Origin: Phragmites australis
Taxonomy: Eukaryota > Streptophyta > Magnoliopsida > Poales > Poaceae
DNA: 64,000 bases
Direction of reading: 5' to 3'
Assembly: GCF_958298935.1 (NCBI RefSeq)
Contig: NC_084935.1
Coordinates: forward strand, 5,776,001-5,840,000
Each line of letters opens with the position of its first letter. The stretch's first letter is position 1. Of this stretch, positions 51,116-64,000 are shown in pieces. The notes under the pieces were generated by a model. The model worked only from the letters and a program-made list of their open reading frames with translations. It was not told the DNA's origin and did no database searches. The translations under genes and the position numbers were made by a program.

Positions 51116-52603
51116 TGTCTGTGCTCTGAGGAGAAAGATCACCAGAAAGAGTAGTGGTCATACAAGTTGCTTCCGTCGTCTTCTTTGGTATGGAGGAGTT
51201 ATAGGTCGTCCTGATGTGATTAATTGAGCAGTCCGTACAGAGAATCAGTGAACTGGTGAAGCGTCCATTTCAGAGGTGAAGTCCGGTTTGGTCATTTGTA
51301 AGATCAGTACCTGTCCCAGTAGCTTTTCATCCCTACGTGAAGTGAGATTCAAGTTAGCAGCAGTAGGCAAGTGACCATTATTCTGCCATAAACATCTGGT
51401 ATCTTTTTTCTGCAACCAGCTTTCACGACAGCACGATCATGCTTTGCTGGATGGCAATATGACAATATTCTGTCCAAAGAATGCCTAAGAACTAGGGACA
51501 AAGTTCCGGAAGCAAGGAAAAATACCTGTGTAACTGAAGCTATGCCCAGCAACAACCCAAGAATGATAACCAGCAAGATTTGGTTTCAAGTGAAAGATTT
51601 GAGTTACATGTTTTTACATACTTTGACTAGAGAAAATTAATCGATCATATGCACCATTGCAGGGTTAACGTCTATGGTCACTGAACATGGTTGTTACGGC
51701 GATGTGGCGAGGTGTGACGACCCACTACCTTTACATCTTTACAACGTTTATGACGTGTGGTGTGACGATGTCATACACACATCGACGTGACGAATACACA
51801 TATCATAGTATAGGATACTAGGAAACTATATTAGCCAATGATAATATAAATATAGCTCAAAAGTGGTAGTCTAGAATTTTAGAAAATCAAATTAGCTATT
51901 GTGCTTGCTACTGGCCTATGCAAACGTGCTAATAGTACGGTGGTAAATCACCTAGTTATGACCCTACTAACTAGGGCTCGAACCTAAAGGCACCTCATTG
52001 TGTGTCACTTTCAGTGTAATCCTCAATGATCGTAAAGTCGTTTTCAGATATGCCTCTAGGTAGCCGGTCTTTGGTGACTTTTTCCAATCTTTAAAACTAA
52101 TGTTATGGGTTGCTTTCCCTATATCGAGGTTTTTTTTTTTTGCTATTGGCCTACTGTGCTTGCTAACTGGCTGCTATAGTCACTATGCTAGTGCTAGTAT
52201 TCTGCAGTAGTACAGCACATAGGAGTACTAGTGCTTCAGCAGTAGTGTTATAGCAGTATAGCTATTGTGCTAATGCTAGTATTTAGCAATCATGGCAAAT
52301 GAACCGAGCAGAGGTGATGTGCAGAGTAGTAGGGCAGACAACGGAGGTGACGGGCGACCGGCCAGATCAGCAACAGGGGCAGACAGGCAACGATGAGATG
52401 GAGGAGAACTGGACGGGAGACAGTGTCTATCTTGACGGAGGGGACGAGATCTGGAAGGGGGAGGTCCAGGCGGTGGCGGCCCAGGTGGGGCCCGATCGAG
52501 GGTGACCGTCCTAGCGGCGACAACGATGGAGGCGGCTTGGGCTAGGGCTAGGGTGAGGTGGTGGAGGCTCGAGAATTGAGAATACACATGCCACTAGTAT
52601 ATA
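51116..52603. other. Spacer upstream of the repeat protein
   Basis: It includes a stretch rich in GCTAGT/GTAGTA-like words at 52140-52290 and a GC-rich piece at 52300-52560. The nearest bases to 51116 should hold the promoter. No further gene is supported. Confidence 0.35.
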
Positions 52604-54049
52604 CTCCCTCCAATTTTTTATACTTGTCGTTTCCGACCGGTTTGGAAAAATTAAGGTAACGGTGAATTTACCATTTTTCCCTCGTTCATCACCCAGTCGT
52701 TGCTCCTCCCCATCATGCTCCTCTGCGTGCCGCCACAGCCTCCATCCACCACCGCCGCGCGGGGCGCGCCACGCGCCGGTTCCATCCACGCACAGTCGCG
52801 CACCGCACGCTACGCCATCTTGCTAACATCACCATCCTACGGCGCCGACGGCGTGACGCCTCCCTCCCGTAGCACATCATCGTGCCAGTGACGTGACGCC
52901 TCCCTCCTGTGCGAGTTCGTGGAATCTCGGTGTAGCTGTTCGTCGCCAAGCAACGCCACCGGATCGTCGCACGCGTCTACACCTTCCCTCGCCAGACCAT
53001 CGGTGGAGCGGCTTCCCCGGCAATCACGTCTCGCGCTGGCATCAGCGAAGGAGGGCTCATCAATTTTTGCAGGTACAACACTACATTTCTACACGTAGGG
53101 TGTTCGATGAATTGCATGTAAAGAGTATAAAATTCTTGATGACTGGGTCAATTTGATATTAGCATTGCAGGCATTTGTGAATGAGTCAAGGTGTGATTCT
53201 TTCTTGCCAAATGGGTGATATTTGGATGTGTCACTTGGTTACATGAAGTACTCACATTGGATATAATACTTTGGATGAGTAGTTGATTTCAGATTTTGAA
53301 CTCCCCTATAGACATAAGAACAATTAATGTAGCAAAACATTTTCATGTCATAGTTCAATTGATGCTCCTGCAGGGCAGTATCCAAATTTGATTTCAGAAA
53401 ATGTCCAAAGGGCATTGGAAAAATTGATTTCTAAAATTGAATGAAATTTGGTGACATGAAGTACTGACAATGAAAATGTCCAAAGGGCATTGGAAAATTT
53501 GATTTTTGAAATTGAATGAGTTGAAAAGTCTATCCTCTAAAGTATGAGCTTGCCCCCAGCGTCTTAGGAGCTGAGTAGTATGACTTTGTCCCTAGCATCT
53601 TAGCGTCTTAGGAATATGAAATTTGATTTCTGAAATTGCAAAGTTTGTCCCCTAAAATTGAAAAGTCTGTTCCCTAAAATTGCACTTCCCTAAATAAGAA
53701 AATAGTGTCAATCATAATAAGAGCAACTCTAGTTCAAGAAAATAACAAAAGCAGTTTGCTGTGTATGTAAGCAGATTTGGACTATTTAACCAACAGCAAA
53801 GAAAATCAACGCAATACTTGCATCTGTGACAAGTGAACCAAACTTCTAGGGTGCACATCACTGATTTCTAAAAACATTAGTGTCCAGAAATTTGATTTCT
53901 GAAATTTGAATGAGTTGTACTCCACATTGATTTAATTATTCATGTTTTTCCCTATGTAGCAGCAAGCAGAGGAATTTATTCATGGCAACCCCACAATCTG
54001 AGACTGCATAAGGAGGGCTGGATGTTCAAGAACCAGGAGGGCAGAGGAG

Positions 54050-54540
54050 TATGCAGATGGAACCAAGAGATCCTACAGCTTCAACTAGTTTGTTTGTGAT
54101 GAAATCATCATTGCTGAAACGGAAGTCCTCAGGTGCAAATGTGTTAAAACCCCTGGCAGCGAAAAGGAAGTCCCCTTGTGCGAACATACCAAATTTTGGA
54201 TCCCCACTGAGCAGGATGTTGCTGTCACCGAGGATGCATCTATCTCTAGTGGTGAGGTCTCCTGTGGTGGCAAGAACAGTGACCTTTCATGATCTTGGTC
54301 AAAGTAAGATTTGACTTGTCAAGTTTGCAGGTTGTACCTTTATACTCTCAGGTTGATTGATTATGTGATAAGTATTGCTTTTAAACTAATATGCAGTTCT
54401 TGATAATACAATTTGTGGAGCTCGAAGAGTGCTAGGAGATATTGATTTGAATGTGCCACCAAGTTCTAGAGGTCGAAGAGCAATTGGTGATATTGATTTG
54501 AATGTGGAACCAATAGAAGAGTTGATGACAGGTAAACTCT
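54050..54540 (+). pseudogene. Possible N-terminal part of the mariner ORF
   Basis: The frame starting at 54051 holds Lys/Ser/Pro-rich sequence, and 54440-54535 contains DIDLNVPP and DIDLNVEP, a short direct repeat of about 60 bases. Plant mariner transposases often have DLNxP-like words near the N-terminus, so this is probably upstream transposase sequence; introns and damage make the model uncertain. Confidence 0.4.
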
Positions 54541-55091
54541 CTCGATCACAAAGTTCTAAGCATGTCAATCATTTGTCACATATAAGCGCTCACATTGAAA
54601 TAATCTAGATGCTAATGAAAATGCTAAATTTGACTATACATAGCAAAAAATTCATGTCATTGCAGCCATGCTATAGCAAAAATACATAGCAAGGTTGTTA
54701 ATATTGTTTGTGCCTGTCTGTTCTAGTTGTTTCGGCACTAGATTTACCGCTGAATACATTTGGTTAAAATCTATTCTGGTTTATTTGCTGGATCACAAGA
54801 TCATTTGTTTCTATAAATGTAATATACTCCTTATGGAGTTCAAATGCATATGCTTTGGCTATTCAAGCACAGTCTTCCATGGTTGTGATTTGACTGCTCA
54901 TATCTTCCTGACCACTTATGCACTATGGAGTTGATTCACAAATCGATGTGATTGCTTTTTCCTAAACTTCATAAGCCATGTATTTTTGCTATACAGGTTT
55001 GGATCATGGTTTTGGGGTTCCAGTTGCTAATGAAAATGCTCTAGATGCTCAAGAGAATGCACATAGGAATGAAGTGTCTAATGATAAATGA

Positions 55092-56120
55092 AGAGCGATA
55101 TTTGAAGCTTTGCTAGCAAGAGCCAACAATGGTAACTTGAAGGGCCATGAGACAAGGAAAGTTTCTATAGCATTCTCAGTACCCATTCGAACAGTACAAC
55201 ATATTTGGAAACAAGGTAAAAGTCATCTGGATCAAGGTATTTCGGTTGATGTTTCTAGTGGAAAGTCCAAGTGCGGCCACAAGAAGTTAGAAGTGGATGT
55301 TTCCATGCTTCGTGGTCTTCCTTTGTCAAGCCATACAACACTAGATGACTTGTCCACCCACTTACATGTCAGTAAAAGCAAGTTGCAATCAATGAAACGG
55401 GCATGTATCATAAAGCGTGTCTCAAATAGCATAAAGTCGTACTTGACAGATAAGAACAAAAAGGATCGTCTGAAGTGGTGTCTATCTATGCTTGACCCAA
55501 TGAGCATACCTAATGATCCAATGTTTAAAGGACTGTTTGATTTTGTTTTCATCGATGAGAAATGGTTCAACATCACACGGAAGATAAAGAGATATTATAC
55601 TGTTCAATTTGAAGATGAGCCACACGGACATGCAAAAACAAGAACTAAATTCCTAAAATCATGCTTCTGGCTGCTCTTGCTCAACCAAGATTTGATTCTA
55701 ATGGCAATTGCACCTTTGATGGAAAAATTGGCTGCTTCCCATTCATGACATACGAACCAGCTAAGCGATCGAGTGCTAGCCGGCCTGCAGAGACAATAGA
55801 AATGAAGCCCATTGAGTCAATTACAAAGGAGGTCATTCGAACTTTTCTGATTGAAAAAGTCTTGCAAATTATTTGTGCTAAATGGCCACAAGAAGATGTC
55901 AATAAGCCCATATACATACAGCAAGACAATGCCTGGCCTCATATTGCGCCTAATGATAAACTATTTTGTGATATTGCCAAGCAAGATGGGTTTGACATTT
56001 AACTCATATGTCAACCTGCAAATTCACCTGATTTTAACATCTTGGATCTAGGGTTCTTTAATTCCATTCAGTCAATCAAGTACAAAACAACAACAAAAAC
56101 AATAGCTAACTTGTAACTGC
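55092..56120 (+). pseudogene. Mariner-like transposase pseudogene (DD39D class)
   Basis: The N-terminal helix-turn-helix region has AIFEALLARANNGNL and FSVPIRTVQHIWKQGK. The catalytic core has FVFIDEKWFN (first Asp), YIQQDNAWPHI (second Asp) and NSPDFNILDLGFF (third Asp), the DD39D arrangement of plant Osmar/Soymar elements. It is broken by TGA at 55089-55091 just upstream, a frameshift near 55665 between the two main frames, and TAA at 56000-56002 between the second and third Asp. It is not functional; it is unrelated to host genes. Confidence 0.85.
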
Positions 56121-56125
56121 TGTTG

Positions 56126-57430
56126 ATAAGGTAATGTTCGACTTCTTTTACCACCGATTTTTCTCCTTTGCTTTATGTTTATGTTGATATTGCTTTTATA
56201 TGTTTGTCCTTTTAGCCTTAAATTTATACCTATCTAAATGGAATGGGAATGGACTTAAACTTATGCCTTTCTGATTGACCATCTGCCCTGTAAAAGGAGA
56301 GCACTGTCCAAGACTCCAAGCAGTCAGCTAGGAAGTACAACAGTTGAAAAACCCATCTTAAATTCTCCATGGCAGCACAATTTCTTATGAAGCCACACAT
56401 AACACCTTAGATTTGTATGTCAGAGATCATAGCATACATGGGTTATTATATTTCTCTTAAATTTATGTTAATATGGTGATCAGAGATCATAACATACATG
56501 GTCAAGTGACTGGTCAAATACTAAATCGGAGAATTATAGGTCCAAATATTTGCATGTAAATGAAATAGGTATGTTATCCATGAAAATGAACAGACATCTT
56601 GATACTCCATTGATGTATGGATCAGGCTTTTCGAGATTATTCGGTGTAAGTCAAATTGAATTTTCTTGATACTTCATGGATGTATGAAGGAGTTATGAAA
56701 ATTGGAGGCGGCAATGGATATGATATTCCTCACATAAAGAAAGAAATACTAGAAAGACAAGGGCGTCTTCCTTTACAGCTCAGCTGCGATACCTTGTTGG
56801 TACATGAAACTATGACACAAATCAATGACTAATTCCTCCATGATTCTACAGAATAATTATTACAGCTGCTGTAATTTTTACTGCTCTTTGATTTGGGTTT
56901 AACCTGATTGGGTGACATTTACAATTGTGATTAGAGTTACTTCTTTGTAGAACTAGTTGTTGCAGAACATGTGATTGCTCATTCTGCATTTTACTCAACT
57001 AAGTGGCTTTAGCTTTCTTAAATTTGTACTCATTTTGTATTTTCGTATTTCAGTGTGACAATAAACTGCATTGCCAATACAGTTGGTTTGCTACTTCTAA
57101 GTGCAATTTAACCTTATTTGTTACTCGAAGTAATTCGAAGTTTGTTGTGACTATAATTTGAAGCTGTTCCAAATATCAGAGTCCTAGATTTAAGGGGTAC
57201 CATTAGTACTGAAATGTCTGAAACTATGCTTACTATTGTTGTGTTGCAGTTACAGAAAAGTTCAAGATTACGACAAGCACATAATAGGTGTGAGTACATG
57301 AACAGAACAACAGCAGCGAGTACATCTCCCAGTGGATGTTGTGGTCTACCTCTTGAATTGTCTTCCTTCTCCTCTCTTTCATACTCTTGTAGCGAGAAAT
57401 GGACGCGGTAGTAGTTGATATTTGGCACCT
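56126..57430. other. AT-rich flank after the mariner relic
   Basis: AT-rich sequence without a coding signal. It may include the lost right part of the mariner element. Confidence 0.35.
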
Positions 57431-59718
57431 TAGGTGCCTAAAATGGTGCCCACATCTCAGGTGTCGAATATGGCATTGTTCACCATTTTAGGTAAATGAG
57501 GTGTCGAATATGGATGCTAAATTTGTAAATACGGTGACATGTTGTATATTTCGGTAAATATGGTAGAGTATGTTGTCTATGTTTGCATTTTTGTCACAAA
57601 TCGACTCATCTCATTCATACACTACTCGAACACAATAACAAATCAACCCAAACAATAACAAAACAACCCAAACACAAGGCCGAGGCCGCCGTCGTTGACC
57701 TCACCCTGGACTCATCGGCACCGCTTGGAGGAGCCCGCCCACGCCACTCGGAGGAGCCACCCTCGTAGGCCGCCGCTTAGGAGTTCCAAGCTCAGTTTGT
57801 CGAGACGAGCCCCCCCCCCCCGGCCCAAACGACAGACCTACATAGGTCGGCCAGGATTTGCCATGTGCGGCTAGCCGCGCGCTTCCTTGACCCCGGCCAT
57901 CGAATTGACTAGGGGAGCCCCGGGACGGTGCCATCGGCGTGCACGACCAAGATCTGGCAACCCCACCATCGAAAGGTGGGGTCGCAGCTCCGAATAGCCG
58001 CCAAGGAAGTCGTGTCGCCGCCTCCTTCCTCGGCATGCGCCTCACGGAGGCCTCTGGAGACACCAACAACTAGGGTACCACTTCCTGTCCGAGAGCTAGC
58101 CTCATGGGGACTGCGCTCTCGACCGGATCTAGCAGCATCCGGGCACGATCCGAGAGCACTGCCACCCCAAGGCGAAGCTATGGCCTCCTTCCTCGCTAGC
58201 CACAACCGGTAGGCAGCTGGTACACTGCCTCCTCCCCTTCACGCGGTGCGAAACCACCGCCACACGCTGCAACAACTCCTAGTGCAGGTCGATCTATCGT
58301 GTTCCTTCCCGTGCGTGTCGTCGGGTTTTCCTTTTGCCACGCGTGCGCCGCCGCAAAAGCACCACCGTGGATCCCCTCGACGGTGTCGCATGCGACTTCG
58401 GCTGCATGCACACACCGGTGAGAGGGCCCACAGTAGCGTCGCCTCCTCCCCCCCCCCCCTCTCTATCTTTGTCTCTCTCGCTCTTACATGTCACCCTAAC
58501 CCTAGTGTGGGCTTCGGCCCAAGTTGGATGGGCCTAGAAGAAAAAAAAAAGATGAAAAACAGAAAAAAAAAAAAAAGGCCATTTAACAAAAGGTATCCTC
58601 GATTTTTTTTAAAATTGTGAGCCACCATTCCGTTGAAGTTTTAAGTTTAAACCCTTAGGCTTTATACTAATCATAGTTTAAGTCATTTAACTCATGTAGA
58701 CTTATGTGTCTAACCTTCAACAATTAGCATATTATAAAGACTATTACCTTGGTTTCAAGAATTAACGGATCCTCCTTGATAATTTTTCTCAATCACATTA
58801 ATTTTCAACCACACTCAATATTGACTCCATGATTTCTGATCACTAAAAAGGACCGTGTCTTAATTATGGTTCCTAATGTAAACAATATCCTTAGATTTTT
58901 TTATCTTTGCTTCGATTGAACCAATTTATCAGTTTTGTAGCGTAAAGTAGGAGAATTTATTATACAAATTAAAAACTCTCTTACAAGCTACCACTTAGCT
59001 ACCTTTCACCAACAAAACCAAAATAAAACGACACTCAGTAATCTCTTACAACAATACTATATCATTCCGTATTGCGATATGCAACACTCAGTAATCTCTT
59101 ACAGTAATATTATGTCTCCTATACTTTCGTATTGCGATCTGTAATTGTTTTCTTAAAAAAAACAGATGATGTAATCATCTATACGGGTGTGGCGTAGGCA
59201 GTGTCTATCTATTCTATACTCTAAAGCCTTTCGCCCTTTCCTCGCCGACGATACAGCGGATGCCATACTCGCTGAAGCTGTGGCGTCGGTGACAATGGAT
59301 TTTCCACCACACCGCTATAGCGTAGCTGCAACGAGTCCTTAACACCTATGCACTGAACGTTTCCAAGTAACTTAAGGTTTTTCCTTTTAATAATTAAGGT
59401 TTTTCCTTTAATAAATGAAATTGCCACCCGCAACTAGGAGCGGATGCCAGTTTGAAGAAGAAGCATTTTGAGAAAATAATAAATCCGGAGAGCAGGTTCT
59501 GAAGAATTACTTGGGCAACTTTGGCAGAAGTGCAAAATCGAAAAAGGCAATTCTGCACCTAAAAATAGCATCAAAATAACTCTCAGGCATAAAGTACAAC
59601 TTTATGTCACAACTCAGATTAAATATAGCATTGGTCCTTCGCCAACATTCTACATCACAAGTCACATAAAAGATTATTATTTTACAAGGTTATCTTGCTT
59701 AGCTACAGATACAGTTGC
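57431..59718. other. Unassigned region left of COP10
   Basis: 57670-58530 is GC-rich with open frames on both strands but no recognisable protein and a C run at 57810-57821. 58600-59450 is AT-rich. The stretch adjoining 59718 should be the COP10 3' UTR. Confidence 0.35.
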
Positions 59719-63000
<3,282 letters not shown>

Positions 63001-64000
63001 GATACCCACATGATCAAGATCCAATCTGTCTTCATACACCCCAACGATCAAGATCTAGTTCATCGCCTCTCAATCGGAGCAGTGCCACGATGAGCTTCCT
63101 CATTGGCCGCCGCCTCGATGCCTCATCGCCTCGCCGCAGCAGGAGGAGGTCTCCGCCTGCCCTGTGGCACGGCTCTAGCTGCAACCTAGACACCATGACC
63201 ATGTGCTTGTGACGGCCGTCACGCCACCATTGAGGCTGCACATGTGCAGCCACGCTGTACGCTTTACATCCTAGCCCATGACGCGATGGCCCATGACATA
63301 GGAGATGAAAACAAGGGGCTCAGCTTGGGGATGGGTGCACGACAGGAAGCGGTTGCTGAGAAAGCGAAGGCGGCTGTAGGATCGCATGAGGACTGAGGAA
63401 TGGTTGGCGTTGGTCTCGGTCTTGGCACGAGTGGGGCTGGCGACGTGGCAAGCAACACTCAATCAGGCGCGTCATCAACACTAGCATCGGGAGCATCAAA
63501 GAGCAATGGCGGTGGAGGAGAGGGACACTTGGTGCTGGCTTTGGGTAGTCGATGTCGGTTGAAATTGAAGCAAAGAGAATGCCTAACATGTGTCGTAGAT
63601 GCTCCCAGTGCGAGGCATCCCACCGTAGTTCGCCAGGGAGGCGGATTGGTAAAGATAGGGAGCGAAGCCCGACAGGGAGGAAGAAGAGGACGAGTGGAAA
63701 AGAAACGCATGGAGCTAATGACCCTCCAACGAGGGAGATAGAGAGGGGGATGTTTGGGCGAGGAAGGTCACCATGGAAGGGATGACAGCTTGACAAAGTC
63801 ATCGGTGCCAAGGAGGGAAGGCGTAGTGCGGCCGTGCTGAGCCGATAGGGAAGAGGAGGAGTGGTGGGGAAAAGCGAGTGAGGGTGGAGGGCGGCTGTGA
63901 TGTGGCTGGAACAACCTATAGGCGGGGCCGGCCGTAGGGGTGGCGCTCCTCTATGAGCCATGGCGGGTGAGTAGGCACCGAGAGAAGAAAAAAAAGAAGA
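63001..64000. other. Unassigned GC-rich end of window
   Basis: Open frames of up to 213 codons exist on the minus strand (63320-63961), but their translation is Pro/Leu/Ser-rich without a domain I recognise, and other frames are open too, which is expected in GC-rich grass DNA. It may be an unrecognised transposon or part of a gene beyond the window. Confidence 0.3.

Larger units (their letters stand above)
52604..56125 (+). mobile_element. Mariner-like transposon (Osmar type), decayed
   Basis: After a TA at 52602-52603 the sequence opens CTCCCTCCAATTTTTTATAC, the usual start of grass mariner/Stowaway elements. A DD39D-type transposase relic lies at 55092-56120. The matching right end (GGAGGGAG) was not found within about 2 kb after the transposase, so the element is truncated or that end has mutated; the end given is the end of recognisable coding sequence. 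Confidence 0.7.

Noticed and set aside
50341..51129. 262-codon plus-strand frame
   Set aside because: It is antisense to the Gln/Glu/Asp repeat protein and reads as periodic Leu/Ala/Ser/His; the minus strand has distinct non-repetitive ends, so it is the better candidate.
63320..63961. 213-codon minus-strand frame
   Set aside because: Pro/Leu/Ser-rich translation with no domain and several competing frames; kept only as unassigned sequence.

Overview
This is nuclear DNA from a flowering plant, almost certainly a grass (Poaceae). The reasons are spliced genes with GT-AG introns, plant-only genes (LHCA2 of photosystem I, COP10, a plant-type subtilase), GC-rich 5' coding ends, and abundant grass-style Ty3/gypsy and Ty1/copia LTRs, MITEs, a tRNA-derived SINE and a plant mariner relic. 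The species cannot be fixed from the sequence alone.

Seven protein genes are supported. Six have a recognisable family: an MFSD12-like major facilitator transporter (5.5-10.1 kb, minus, 12 coding exons); a Bet1-like Qc-SNARE (27.0-29.5 kb, plus, 4 exons); an intronless subtilisin-like serine protease (31.9-34.2 kb, plus); mitochondrial succinyl-CoA ligase alpha subunit (35.9-40.5 kb, minus, 7 exons); LHCA2 (45.8-47.0 kb, minus, 5 exons, the last only 18 nt); and COP10, the catalytically dead E2 variant (59.7-62.7 kb, minus, 4 exons). The seventh is an unrecognised protein with a Gln/Glu/Asp-rich repeat core (50.1-51.1 kb, minus). Exon boundaries were chosen by hand from GT-AG sites, reading phase and family similarity, and each chained reading frame closes without a stop.

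Layout: 0-0.5 kb is a LINE 3' fragment with a piece of plastid DNA inside it; 0.8-5.3 kb is a duplicated block whose inverted partner lies at 29.8-31.0 kb, with a 1.9-kb foldback element inserted in the first copy; 5.5-11.3 kb is the transporter and its 5' region; 12.9-26.7 kb is a retrotransposon cluster, in which two copies of one solo LTR lie in opposite orientation, one of them nested in an old minus-strand copia element whose target-site duplication is still perfect; 27-40.5 kb is gene-rich; 42.0-44.8 kb is a 2.8-kb solo LTR; 45.8-51.1 kb holds LHCA2, a retroposon, a small Mutator-type MITE and the repeat protein; 52.6-56.1 kb is a decayed mariner-like transposon; 59.7-62.7 kb is COP10, with a solo LTR in its second intron; the last 1.3 kb is unassigned.

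The genes do not form a pathway. They are ordinary housekeeping and photosynthesis genes in a transposon-rich region. I found no convincing new multigene system. The observations most worth following are the foldback hairpin, the inverted duplicated block, the hairpin array inside the gypsy LTR, the Gln/Glu/Asp repeat protein, and the 3' remnant of a second subtilase.
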